From assembly GCF_024448165.1 (NCBI RefSeq), contig NZ_JAMOLN010000001.1, forward strand, positions 1 to 64,000: a DNA stretch of 64,000 nt, in the 5' to 3' direction. The stretch is from Streptomyces longispororuber. Its GTDB lineage: Bacteria > Actinomycetota > Actinomycetes > Streptomycetales > Streptomycetaceae. Positions 8,235 through 17,349 of the stretch are shown here, piece by piece. A program made the position numbers and the translations under genes. Numbering within the stretch: position 1 is the first letter of the stretch; every line of letters begins with the position of its first letter. Below the pieces are notes generated by a model. The model ran no database searches, had not been told where the DNA came from, and saw only the letters and a program-made list of their open reading frames with translations.

Positions 8235-9614
8235 TAGGACTTTGTTAGGTGGTGTCGTAGGGCTGCCAGGGTGCGGGTTGGTGTCAGGTCGGGCAGTGTC
8301 CTGACCAGGTGGCCAGCATCTGCTGGAGGAGGTCGAGGGCCTGGTAGAGGGTCAGGCCCCGGCAGGGGCTTTTGGGGCGGTGCGCTGTTCGGTCAGGAAC
8401 AGGTGGGCCGCGGTCACCAGGGTGACGTGGCGGTGCCAGCCGTCCCAGGACCGGCCCTCGAAGTGGTCGAGACCGAGGGCGGTCTTCAGCTCGCGGTAGT
8501 CGTGCTCGATGCGCCAGCGGGTCTTGGCGAGCCGGACCAGGACACGGGGTGGCAGGTCGGCGGGCAGGTTGGAGAGCCAGTACCTGACCGGCTCGTCGGC
8601 ATCGTGGGGCCACTGGGCGATCAGCCAGCGCAGGCCGATGGTGCCGTCGTCGGCCGGTTCGGGGCGACGACCGGCCGGACGGACCCGCACGAACACGAAC
8701 CGGGCCCGCATCCGGCCTCTTGAGCCCCGCCGCCAGTCGACGGTGACGGCCTGGCCGCGGCCCGCGGCCCGCACGTGCTCGCGCAGGCTGACCGGACGGG
8801 TCCGGTAGCGGGGCAGCGACCGTGGCCCCAGTCCGCTGTAGGGCAGGGTGACGGGTTCGCTGTCCGCCGGGTAGGCGGTCAACTCGCCCTTGACCTGCAG
8901 AACATAAGCCAGCTGCCGCTCCTCCAGCCCTCTGCGGAAGAAGGCACTGTTGCCGTATCCGGCATCCGCGGCCACCACCGCGGGCCGCAGGCCGAGCCCG
9001 GCCAGCTCATCCAGCATCGCCAACGCCAGCGTCCACTTGGGCCGGTGGTGCACCTCGGGCGGGATCCGGCAGGCCCGGCGCCGCTCGGCAGCCGCCGGCC
9101 GGTCCCAGCTCTCGGGCACGAACAGCCGCCAGGCCAGCGGGCAGGACGCGCGGTCGGTGGCCGCGTGCACGCTCACCGCGACCTGGCAGTTGGCGGTCTT
9201 ACCCAGCGGCGGGCAGTACTGCGCCGCCGCTGCGGGCGAATGGCCGCCATCCTTGGGGAAACCGGTGTCGTCCACCACCCACGCCTCGGGCCGGACCACG
9301 GCCACCGCCCGGCGGGCCAGTCGCTGCTGAACCGCGGCGACGGACCAGGTCGACGACGTCACGAACTGCTGCAGCCCCTGGTGATCGACACCGAGCCGAC
9401 GGGCCATCGGCAGCATCGACTTACGCCGCCCGTCCAGCAGCAGGCCCCGCAGATACAGCCCGCCCTTGGCCCGCTGATCCGACCGCACCAAAGGTGCAAA
9501 CACCTCCGCCGCAAAGTCCTCCAGCCGGTCACGGCAACCGGCAAGCTCCTCCGGAGTCATACACCCAGCGAACTACCAGATCCTCAACCTGACCAGCCAC
9601 CTAACAAAGTCCTA
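8235..9614 (-). mobile_element. IS701-family insertion sequence, complete (1380 bp)
   Basis: The perfect terminal repeats TAGGACTTTGTTAGGTGG (8235-8252) and its complement (9597-9614) bound the element. They are flanked by a 4-base CTAG duplication (8231-8234 and 9615-9618), the YTAR-type target known for IS701. One transposase gene fills it. Ends, target duplication and transposase are all intact, so this copy is probably recent and possibly active. Confidence 0.93.
8352..9560 (-). CDS. IS701-family DDE transposase
   Basis: 402 residues, the normal length. The catalytic acids are visible in AWVVDDTGFPKDG (Asp), VVAADAGYGNSAFF (Asp) and WRIEHDYRELKTALG (Glu, followed by LDHFEGRSW). LDGRRKSMLPMARRLG and CQVAVSVHAAT are further family motifs. 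Starting at ATG 9560, it is the only gene in the element and reads in the same direction as the membrane gene it disrupts. A related but truncated IS701 element occurs at 34546-35907. Confidence 0.93.
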   Translation of the reverse strand: MTPEELAGCRDRLEDFAAEVFAPLVRSDQRAKGGLYLRGLLLDGRRKSMLPMARRLGVDHQGLQQFVTSSTWSVAAVQQRLARRAVAVVRPEAWVVDDTGFPKDGGHSPAAAAQYCPPLGKTANCQVAVSVHAATDRASCPLAWRLFVPESWDRPAAAERRRACRIPPEVHHRPKWTLALAMLDELAGLGLRPAVVAADAGYGNSAFFRRGLEERQLAYVLQVKGELTAYPADSEPVTLPYSGLGPRSLPRYRTRPVSLREHVRAAGRGQAVTVDWRRGSRGRMRARFVFVRVRPAGRRPEPADDGTIGLRWLIAQWPHDADEPVRYWLSNLPADLPPRVLVRLAKTRWRIEHDYRELKTALGLDHFEGRSWDGWHRHVTLVTAAHLFLTEQRTAPKAPAGA

Positions 9615-9982
9615 CTAGCTCGTGTCTGAAGCCGAAAGCCACCCAGCGGAGGCAGGGACAAAAGTGCCAGGCCGCGCTCGTGATGCACATCGACGACCAG
9701 CGTGTGTCCATCGGCGTGCAGGGGAAGGTCTGTGAGAGCCACGACCACGTCCCAGCTCTCCGCGCCCGCGCGGTCCCTGATCCGTCGCATCAACGTGAGC
9801 GGGTCCTCACTGCCCGAGGTGAAGGGCTCGCTCACCACCTCTACATCGAACCGCCGGCCTCGGCCGGACTTGGCGGCGAGCCGGGCCGGAAGAACGCGAG
9901 CCATGCGCTGCGCCACCTCCGTCGGCGCGTCCGGATCCGCCAGAAGAGCAACGACCGCAACTTTTGAAGAAGACACCCGCAC

Positions 9983-10399
9983 GACCCAACCTCCTCACGA
10001 CTGCCGCTGGAACACATAGGCCGCCAGGATGCCCCAGCGGGTGGTGGCACGGCCAGGCGAGGGTGATCGTCAGAAGGGTGCCCGGTGAACCGGAAGGCGT
10101 CCTGACGTGCCGGACCACTGCATGCCGTTGACATCCTCGGCGGCGCAGCGCGCTCGCCGCCGGGCACCACCACCTGTTCAAACCGGCACCTCGACTGGGG
10201 CGGGCGTTCACCGGCGCGGCCTTGGGCGAGGGACTTGAGGAGGACCTCCGTCCGGCGGCAGCACTCGGTCGGCCCCGCTGGACGCCCCCGGCAGTCGGCG
10301 CGCAGGCCGCCTGCGTCGGCGGGGCGCCGGAGCCGTAAGACGGGGCCTGGTGGCGGCGCCTGTCGCGCGGTTCCCGGGGTGATGAGGTAGTCAGGAACG
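9983..10399. other. Intergenic region upstream of the UvrA-like gene
   Basis: No credible gene. It separates the divergent starts of the split membrane gene and the UvrA-like gene and should hold both promoters. A TTGACA hexamer occurs near 10128 but has no convincing partner -10 element. Confidence 0.35.
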
Positions 10400-12868
10400 G
10401 TGAGCAAGGACTCGATCGACGCCTTCGTGCGTGTCCGGGGCGCCAGTGAGAACAACCTGCGGAACGTCGATGTCGACGTTCCGCGGGACGCGATGGTCGC
10501 CTTCACAGGCGTCTCCGGTTCAGGCAAGTCCTCGCTCGCGTTCGGCACGCTCTATGCGGAGGCCCAGCGGCGTTACTTCGAGTCCGTGGCACCGTACGCC
10601 CGACGGCTGCTGCAACAGGTCGGGGCACCGCACATGCAGGAGATCACTGGGCTGCCACCCGCTGTGGCCCTGCAGCAGCGGCGCGGGTCGCCCAGCTCGC
10701 GCTCGACGGTCGGCACCATCACCACGCTGTCCAATCTGCTGCGCATGCTGTACTCCCGCGCCGGAACCTATCCGCGCGGGGCCGACCGGCTGGAAGCCGA
10801 GTCGTTCTCGCCCAACACCGCGGCCGGCGCCTGCCCGGAATGCCACGGGCTGGGCGTCGTGCACGACGTCGCCGAGGACCTGCTCGTCCCAGACCCGTCG
10901 CTGAGCATCCGCGAGGGGGCGATCGCCGCCTGGCCGGGGGCATGGCAGGGCGCCAACCTGCGCAGTGTCGTGAGCGGCCTGGGGATCGACATCGACCGGC
11001 CATGGCGCAGGCTCAGGAAGAAGGACCGGGACTGGCTGCTGTACACGGAAGAGCAGCCCTCCGTGTACATCGAGCCGGAGGAGGACCGCGTCGACTACGG
11101 GTACCAGGGCAGGTTCTGGAGCGCCCGCAGCCACGTCATGCACGTCCTCGCCGACTCCAAGAGCGAGAAGATGCGCGAACGGGCGCTCCGGTTCGTCAGG
11201 AGTGTGCCCTGCCCCGCCTGTCACGGGAGCGGACTGCGGCCCGAGGCGCTCGCCGTGACCTTCGCCGGACGCTCCATCGCCGAGATCAACGGGATGCCGC
11301 TCACCGAGGTCGTGGCGCTGCTGCGGCCCGTCACGGGGCGGTCCGAGGCCGACGCCACTACGTCGACCGCCGGATCCGGCGAGACGACCGAGGTCGCGGT
11401 CCGGATCTGCGGCGACCTGGTCGCGCGGGTCGACGTCCTGCTCGGCCTGGGCCTGGGGTACCTCAGCCTCGGGCGCCGCTCGACGACCCTGTCTCCCGGC
11501 GAGGCGCAACGCCTGCGGATCGCCACCCAGCTGCGCTCGGGGCTGTTCGGCGTCGTCTACGTCCTCGACGAACCCTCCGCGGGCCTGCACCCGGCTGACG
11601 CGGAACCGCTGCTGGACGTGCTGGACCGCCTCAAGGCGGCGGGCAACTCGCTGTTCGTCGTGGAGCACGACATGGACGTCGTACGGCGGGCGGACTGGGT
11701 GGTCGACATCGGCCCCGGCGCGGGCGAGGGCGGCGGACGCGTGCTGTACAGCGGCCCGGTCGCCGGTCTCGAACGGATCGGGGAGTCGGCCACGAGCCGG
11801 TACCTGTTCGGGCGCGCCCGGCCGCGCGGCCACCGCCCGCGCACACCGCACGGCTGGCTGCACCTGCGCGGCGTCTCCCGCCACAATCTGCACGACGTGT
11901 CCGTCGACGTACCCCTCTGCGTACTGACGGCGGTGACGGGCGTGTCCGGTTCCGGAAAGTCGACGCTGGTGACGCAGGTGCTCGCCGAGGTCGTCCGTGG
12001 CCACCTCGGGCTCGCACCCGAGGAGCCCGACGAGGCGCAACTGGAAGTCGACGTCCAGGACACGTCGGGGGTCGAGTCGTTCGACCGGCTGGTCCGGGTC
12101 GACCAACGGCCCATCGGCCGGACCCCCCGGTCCAACCTGGCCACGTACACGGGGATGTTCGACGCCGTGCGCAAGCTGTACGCGGCGACGGACGAGGCCC
12201 GGGCACGTGACTACTCGGCCGGGCGGTTCTCCTTCAACATGCCCGACGGGCGGTGCGAGACCTGCCAGGGCGAAGGATTCGTCGCGGTAGAACTGCTGTT
12301 TTTGCCCGGCACCTACGCCCCCTGCCCGACCTGCCAGGGCGCCCGGTACAACGCCGAGACGCTGGAAGTCACCTACCGCGGCAAGAACATCTCAGAGGTG
12401 CTGGCCATGCCCGTCGACGCCGCCGCCACGTTCCTGTCCGGCGTTCCAGCCGCCTCCCGCAGTCTGGAGACGTTGCGCGACGTGGGCCTGGGGTACCTGC
12501 GTCTGGGCCAGCCCGCCACGGAACTCAGCGGCGGTGAGGCGCAACGCATCAAACTGGCCACCGAACTGCAGCGGGCACGCCGCGGGCACACGCTCTACCT
12601 TCTCGACGAGCCCACAGCGGGACTGCACCCCTCGGACATCGCTCTGCTGCTGCGCCAGCTGCACCGGCTCGTCGACGCCGGCAACACGGTCGTCCTCGTC
12701 GAACACGACTTGGACACGATCGCCACCGCCGACTGGGTCATCGACCTCGGCCCGGGCGGCGGCGACGCGGGTGGGCGGCTGGTCGCGGCGGGACCGCCGG
12801 CCAAGGTGGCAAGGTCCCGCCGCAGCGCCACCGCGCCCTACCTCGCCGCCCGCCTCGCCCGCTCCTGA
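10400..12868 (+). CDS. UvrA2-type ABC ATPase (excinuclease subunit A-like)
   Basis: 822 residues starting at GTG 10400, clearly shorter than housekeeping UvrA (about 950-1010) and typical of class II UvrA, which lacks the UvrB-binding domain. It has two ABC modules: Walker A GVSGSGKSSLAFG and GVSGSGKSTLVTQ, signatures LSPGEAQRLRIATQL and LSGGEAQRIKLATEL, and Walker B regions VLDEPSAGLHPAD and LLDEPTAGLHPSD. The zinc modules are CPECHGLG/CPACHGSG and CETCQGEGF/CPTCQGARY. Proteins of this class are linked to DNA damage tolerance or to self-resistance against DNA-binding drugs in Streptomyces. A stand-alone UvrA2 in a stress island fits a lesion-tolerance role. No UvrB or UvrC is nearby. Confidence 0.92.
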   Translation: MSKDSIDAFVRVRGASENNLRNVDVDVPRDAMVAFTGVSGSGKSSLAFGTLYAEAQRRYFESVAPYARRLLQQVGAPHMQEITGLPPAVALQQRRGSPSSRSTVGTITTLSNLLRMLYSRAGTYPRGADRLEAESFSPNTAAGACPECHGLGVVHDVAEDLLVPDPSLSIREGAIAAWPGAWQGANLRSVVSGLGIDIDRPWRRLRKKDRDWLLYTEEQPSVYIEPEEDRVDYGYQGRFWSARSHVMHVLADSKSEKMRERALRFVRSVPCPACHGSGLRPEALAVTFAGRSIAEINGMPLTEVVALLRPVTGRSEADATTSTAGSGETTEVAVRICGDLVARVDVLLGLGLGYLSLGRRSTTLSPGEAQRLRIATQLRSGLFGVVYVLDEPSAGLHPADAEPLLDVLDRLKAAGNSLFVVEHDMDVVRRADWVVDIGPGAGEGGGRVLYSGPVAGLERIGESATSRYLFGRARPRGHRPRTPHGWLHLRGVSRHNLHDVSVDVPLCVLTAVTGVSGSGKSTLVTQVLAEVVRGHLGLAPEEPDEAQLEVDVQDTSGVESFDRLVRVDQRPIGRTPRSNLATYTGMFDAVRKLYAATDEARARDYSAGRFSFNMPDGRCETCQGEGFVAVELLFLPGTYAPCPTCQGARYNAETLEVTYRGKNISEVLAMPVDAAATFLSGVPAASRSLETLRDVGLGYLRLGQPATELSGGEAQRIKLATELQRARRGHTLYLLDEPTAGLHPSDIALLLRQLHRLVDAGNTVVLVEHDLDTIATADWVIDLGPGGGDAGGRLVAAGPPAKVARSRRSATAPYLAARLARS

Positions 12869-13354
12869 CAACGATGCAAAGGGCAGATGCAGCTCTCGCT
12901 GCCGGGCTACCCACCCGAGACCGGATGACTGCCTGGGCGAACTGCTCGACGATGGCGGCGAAGAAGGCCGGCAGGTCAGTGGGTGATCAGCTGCAAGTGA
13001 CCCGGCCGTCGGTGACGACCTCCTCGTCGAAGTATGGGTTCTCACCACGACGTCGCTGCCCGCGTCTTCACCGACCGGCCGATGATCGAGGCCCTGACGA
13101 CCGTCTCCCTGACAGTGGTTGCCGCCGAGGAGAAGGACCGCACCGTCGGCGTGTTGGATTTGTTCATGTCCCAGGAGAGGCAAGGTCGAGTTCCTGCCGG
13201 ATGCGGTTGGCGACGGCTCTGGCGCCATCAGGTCGGATGGCTTCTCCAGCGTGTCACCACGCACTTCAGTGACTGGACGAAGACGTTCACGCAACAGCGC
13301 CTTCGCCCAGACCGGCACCAAGTCCTTCCGCCTCGCCCGCACCAAGGCCCAGAA
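12869..13354. other. Gene-free stretch with decayed sequence of unknown origin
   Basis: Several short frames run through this stretch but none has recognisable motifs or consistent codon bias. It links the end of the UvrA2-like gene to a MerR-type relic and is probably degraded former coding DNA. Confidence 0.35.
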
Positions 13355-13672
13355 CGAACAAACCCGGAGACACTGCGTCGTTGCGACGCACTCGGCCTGC
13401 TGACCGATGCGCGCGTCGACCCGGTGACCGGCTACCGCCTCTACGCACCGGAACAACTGGACCAGGCTCGACTGGTCGCCTGGCTCCGCCGCCAAGTAAT
13501 GCCCCTGACTCGCATTCAACACGTCCGCACGCTGAGTGCAGGCGCGGCAGCCCTGAAGGTCCGCGCGATCTGGGCCCAGGTCGAGGCCGCCACGCCGCAC
13601 AGCGGGATGTGGCCACCTTCCTCATCGGCCATCTGTCCCGGAAGCAGCCCGCCATGTCTCGACTGCCAAGTC
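13355..13672 (+). pseudogene. Relic of a MerR-family transcriptional regulator
   Basis: The stretch TLRRCDALGLLTDARVDP, then VTGYRLYAPEQLDQARLVAW and LRRQVMPLTRIQHVRTL, is the winged HTH and start of the coiled region of a MerR regulator of the DUF-fused, multidrug-responsive kind. The normal YYDxxGLL motif has become RCDALGLL and the N-terminal strand with its start codon is missing. After QVEAAT the frame is lost, and the expected continuation RDVATFLIGHLSRKQPAMS appears in another frame at about 13607-13665. There is thus at least one frameshift and a lost 5' end. Confidence 0.7.
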
Positions 13673-13716
13673 CCTGGTAATCCCTGACGCCGCCAGTGCC
13701 CACGTATGGAGCCACG

Positions 13717-15912
13717 TCACCAACCCCGGTTCTCGTGTGCTGATTCGTCACCTTCCGCGGCCAAAGCCGCCCGCGCCCGCTGCTGTTCGCGAGCGGAGCC
13801 GATGTCCCGTTCCAGGGGTGTACGGCTCACCGCGGTCGCGAGGTCTTCCAAGGCCTGCTGCTGCAATTCCGCACCGCGCCGCAGCACGGGGTCCACCACA
13901 GCGTCTGGCGGCCACTCCTGGAGCGCCTCCTCCACGCGTCCCCAGTCCGGATTTCTGTGCCCGCGCATGTCGACCGCTGCCTGCGCAGTGTCCGCTTCCA
14001 GGGCCTCGGCGAGCCGCTCCGCCTGTGGTATAAACGTGCTGTCGGCCCGCGGGACGCGGCTCTTCATGAGCATCGTCGCCCTGTCGAACCTCTTGAGCGC
14101 CTCCTGCGCCTCCTCCGCCTCGCGTGATGTCAGGCCCCTAGGAGGGATCGGTTCCTGTCGTGCCCGGTCGTATGCTTCCTTCCAGGCGGCACCTGTTTCC
14201 CTGCTCGCCAGTTGGGCCCGGCGCACGTCGGCGCGATGCTCCCTGGTCGGTTCGGCGTAGCTGCGGAGCACCGCGGCTGCGTAGCGGCCGTTCGCGGCCA
14301 GCCAATCCGCCAGACGCCCCGGCAGCCGGGGCGTCTCCCACGCGGGAAACACCACGTACGCCAGCATTGCCAGGGCCCCGCCCAGCAGAGTGAGCACCAC
14401 TCGCTCCGGGACCGTCTGCTCCCATGCCTGGCCGCCCATGGCGAGCAGGAAGACGACGTATGCGGCGGTGAAGCACTGGGAGTAGGCGTAGCCGGTACGG
14501 ATCAGCGTGTAGGCGAGACCTGCCGAAACCACAGCCAGTACGCCGAACAGCCGGGCGTCCGGGCCCAGGGCCCGCACCATCCCGGTGGCGAGCGCGACCC
14601 CCACCAGGGTCCCGGCGAGACGGGCGACCGCGCGCGCGTACGTCCGATGGAAGTCCGGCCGCATCACCATCACCGCGGCGACGGGCGCCCAGTAGCCGTG
14701 GCCCAGCGGCAGCCGGGTGGCGATGAGATAGCCGAGCACGGTTACCGTCGCCAGGCGGACGGCGTGCCGGAACACGGGCGAGTCCGGGCGCAGCTCCCGG
14801 CGGACCGAGCGCACGACAACCGGGACCAGCCGCAGCATCGTGGGGCGCACGAGGAACTGGGTGCCCGCAGGGCCGTCCGGGGTGGGCGTCCTCCCCCGCG
14901 TCCTACTACGCATGCTGACCCGCGTGCTGCCGCTCCCGGCGATCTCGAGCGCCTCGCCGAGCGATTGCACGAGGCGCTCGGCGGCCTGCCGCGCGGAGCC
15001 CTCCAGCACCTCGTGCTCGTCATCGATGCGCAAGACCTCGGCGCTCTCGGGCGGCACCTCTGCCGGAGTGCCCCGGCGGATCGAACGGGCGGCCGCGTCC
15101 AGCACGTCGGCGGCTGCGCCGAGCAACTCCCGTGCGCGGTCCCGCCCGGCTCCCTCCGCCGGGGCGCCGACGTCCGGGTCGGCGAGCGCGGCGACGGCCG
15201 GCAGAATGCGCTCGGCAAGGCCCCGGGGGCCGTGGAGAACGGTGGGACGGGTGCGCGCCTGTGACGGCGTCACGGCCGCCGCGTCCCGGGCCGTCATCAA
15301 GGGCTCGGGGTCGAACGCGGCGGTCGGGTCGTGACGCAACCGACGGGCGTAGTCCGCGACGGCGGCCAGGGCATCGGCGAGCGCGTCCCGGTGCGCCCCC
15401 CACCGGCGGATCGGGAACAGCAGGATCAGCACGGCCTGCGCCACGCCCCCGAGCGCGATGACACCGGCGTGCTCCAGAGCTCGCCCGGCGCTCGTGGGCA
15501 GGGTGATGGTCACCAGCATGCTGCCGACCGTCGTCGCCGCGACGATCCCCGCGGTCGACCCGAGGGACCAGGTCATCCCCGCGGCGAAGGCCCATACGGC
15601 CAGCAGCGGGAGGAACGTCACGAGGGTCCCCGCTGCCAGATAGCCCACGAAGGTGCTGAGCGCCAGGCCGGCGCCCGCGCCGAGCGCGATCACTTTGCGT
15701 GGACGCCAGGTGCGCTGGAAAGTGGATGCGCCCGCGGAATAGGCGCCGAGAGCGGCGGACGCGGCGTATGCAGGGGAGGCCAGCCACAGAGCCGGAGCGA
15801 TGATGATCGCCAACCCGGCCGCCGTGCGCAAGGCGAGCAGAGGCTCCAGTCGCGCCTCCTCGATCGTGAGCCCGGATCGCACGATTTCCCGGAGGGCCCG
15901 CAGCCACGTCAC
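13717..15912 (-). CDS. FUSC-family (aromatic acid exporter-like) membrane protein
   Basis: 731 residues with two membrane blocks of about five to six helices. Block one runs from about residue 25 to 170 (PALWLASPAYAASAALGAY) and block two from about 400 to 550 (the ATRLPLGHGYWAPVAAVMV core typical of FUSC_2). A cytoplasmic linker separates them, and a long Glu/Arg-rich, probably coiled-coil C-terminal tail of about 180 residues follows. Family members such as YccS and AaeB are implicated in export of aromatic acids or in envelope stress; the substrate here is unknown. It stands alone on the minus strand, about 115 bases upstream of the end of the next membrane gene, paralogue B. Confidence 0.85.
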   Translation of the reverse strand: MTWLRALREIVRSGLTIEEARLEPLLALRTAAGLAIIIAPALWLASPAYAASAALGAYSAGASTFQRTWRPRKVIALGAGAGLALSTFVGYLAAGTLVTFLPLLAVWAFAAGMTWSLGSTAGIVAATTVGSMLVTITLPTSAGRALEHAGVIALGGVAQAVLILLFPIRRWGAHRDALADALAAVADYARRLRHDPTAAFDPEPLMTARDAAAVTPSQARTRPTVLHGPRGLAERILPAVAALADPDVGAPAEGAGRDRARELLGAAADVLDAAARSIRRGTPAEVPPESAEVLRIDDEHEVLEGSARQAAERLVQSLGEALEIAGSGSTRVSMRSRTRGRTPTPDGPAGTQFLVRPTMLRLVPVVVRSVRRELRPDSPVFRHAVRLATVTVLGYLIATRLPLGHGYWAPVAAVMVMRPDFHRTYARAVARLAGTLVGVALATGMVRALGPDARLFGVLAVVSAGLAYTLIRTGYAYSQCFTAAYVVFLLAMGGQAWEQTVPERVVLTLLGGALAMLAYVVFPAWETPRLPGRLADWLAANGRYAAAVLRSYAEPTREHRADVRRAQLASRETGAAWKEAYDRARQEPIPPRGLTSREAEEAQEALKRFDRATMLMKSRVPRADSTFIPQAERLAEALEADTAQAAVDMRGHRNPDWGRVEEALQEWPPDAVVDPVLRRGAELQQQALEDLATAVSRTPLERDIGSAREQQRARAALAAEGDESAHENRGW

Positions 15913-16027
15913 GGATCGAGGCTAGCCCGGCCCTCCACCGGGCCGCGCCAGCCACGCCGCGCCCTCGGATCCCTCACCGCTTGCGCCCGTGGCCGGACCC
16001 GTCACGAACCGCCGGCGCATCGGCGAC

Positions 16028-17161
16028 TCAGGCCACCGGCTGGTCACCGTAGTCGCCTTGGAGCATGTGGCGACGTTCCTTTTCGCGCTCGGAGTAGGTA
16101 GCTGCGCGGATCGCCTCGTCGCTCTCCAACCCTGATCCCAGGGCACCGCCCACCGTGGCGACAGACGCGACAAACCAGGACAAAGTTAGGTACGCCGAGC
16201 CGTCCAGGGGCGTACGTGTCATGGAAGCGAACACTCGGCCGTTGAGGATGAACAGCGCCCACACCAAGTTGATGACCATCAAACCCGCGTAGCAGGCGAG
16301 CGCCCCGATGCCCACGGTCAGGACCGTCGAGGTGTTGTAGAGCCGCGCCCTCTGCCGCGATTCCGGCGATGCCTCCGATGATCGATGCCAGAGCTCTCCG
16401 TCGACGATCAGCCAGCCAATCATGAGTCCGACGGACCCGGCCGTGGCGATCACGAGGCGTGGTGCGCTCAGGGCCCCGGCGAGGCTCCAGGTGGTGGAGT
16501 CCAGGGTGGCGATGGCCCCCGTGGCGAGTGCGGCCGCCAGGGCTTTCGACAGACCCGGCACCAACCGCCAAGGCCGGTTGGCGCGGACCATACCGACGAG
16601 CACCCGCAGGTAGCCGCGCGGCCCGCTGACCACGTAACGGAGATCGGCGGTTTCCGTCTCACCGACCGGGCCCGGATGGACAGGCGTGAGGCGACCGGCG
16701 AAAGGCCCCAGAAGCGGCTGACTCCGCGGAAGCCCGTCGGTCCCAGTGGCCTGTGGGCCCGCCAGGCCGAGCACGGCTTCCTCCACGGCCCGCCGAGCCC
16801 TCGTCTGCAGCCGCAAGCCACCCAGAGAAGGAAGAGACAGCAGCGCCAAGCCGTGTTCGTGACTCAGATCGACCACGATCTTGCGCCCTTGTGAGTGCAG
16901 CGGAAGGTCGGTGAGGGCCACGACGATGTCCCAGTTCTCGCTACGTCCGCGGTTCATGATCCGGTGCATCAAGGTGGGCGGGTCCTCGGTCCCTGAGGTG
17001 AATGGCTCACTGATCACCTCAACGTCGAACCGTCGGCCCTCGCCCGCCTTTTCGGCGAGCCGGTCAGGAAGTGTCCGAGCCATGCGCAGCGCGATGTCCG
17101 TGGGCGCGTCCGGATCCGCCAGGAGAGCCACGACCGTAACGCCCTGCGACGACACCCGCAC
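16028..17161 (-). CDS. Uncharacterised four-helix membrane protein (paralogue B)
   Basis: 377 residues from GTG 17161 (RVSSQGVTVVALLADP). The soluble N-terminal half has GRRFDVEVISEPFTSGTEDP, ENWDIVVALTDLPLHSQGR and LALLSLPSLGGLRLQTRARR. A linker with DLRYVVSGPRGYLRVL follows, then four helices beginning WRLVPGLSKALAAALATGA and ending WFVASVATVGGALGSGLES, with a charged C-terminus. It is one of three paralogues in this window and the most divergent of them; it lacks the downstream repeat shared by copies A and C. From recall, homologues are widespread in Streptomyces without assigned function. The conserved ALTDLPL segment and strand-rich N-terminus suggest a folded ligand- or protein-binding domain on the membrane anchor. 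Confidence 0.8.
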   Translation of the reverse strand: MRVSSQGVTVVALLADPDAPTDIALRMARTLPDRLAEKAGEGRRFDVEVISEPFTSGTEDPPTLMHRIMNRGRSENWDIVVALTDLPLHSQGRKIVVDLSHEHGLALLSLPSLGGLRLQTRARRAVEEAVLGLAGPQATGTDGLPRSQPLLGPFAGRLTPVHPGPVGETETADLRYVVSGPRGYLRVLVGMVRANRPWRLVPGLSKALAAALATGAIATLDSTTWSLAGALSAPRLVIATAGSVGLMIGWLIVDGELWHRSSEASPESRQRARLYNTSTVLTVGIGALACYAGLMVINLVWALFILNGRVFASMTRTPLDGSAYLTLSWFVASVATVGGALGSGLESDEAIRAATYSEREKERRHMLQGDYGDQPVA

Positions 17162-17349
17162 GACCGGCCCACTCTCCTCGGCTACCCCTCCGCAACTGGC
17201 AAGGGTTCACAGGATGCCCCGGGGCGCGGCCGAAGCCGCGGTGACACGCTGCTCTTGCGGGTCCCCTTCATGGGCTGCTCGTCGACCATGAAGGCGGCGG
17301 GGCCAGACGTGGCCGTTGGGGCAGCTACGCGGATCCATCAGAGGCAGGC

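Larger units (their letters stand above)
7465..9982 (-). pseudogene. Four-helix membrane protein (paralogue A), split by an IS701 element
   Basis: The 5' part (9619-9982, starting GTG) and 3' part (7465-8230) encode the two halves of the same protein that is intact at 16028-17161 and 31770-32867. The N-terminal 130 residues include WDVVVALTDLPLHADGH and LALLSLPPLGGFRLQTRA; the second half has four membrane helices and ends in GALGSGLESDEAIRA. Removing 8235-9614 plus one CTAG copy rejoins the frame exactly, giving RLQTRARRIVEEAVLGL as in paralogue B, so the gene was intact before the insertion. The function is unknown: a soluble N-terminal domain precedes a membrane region. From memory, similar proteins occur widely in Streptomyces as uncharacterised membrane proteins. 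Confidence 0.85.

Noticed and set aside
10520-12106. Minus-strand open frame of 528 codons opposite the UvrA2 gene
   Set aside because: Shadow; the plus strand has all ABC and zinc motifs.
12392-13600. Minus-strand 402-codon frame spanning the UvrA2 end and the MerR relic
   Set aside because: Low-complexity and motif-free; it crosses two unrelated regions.
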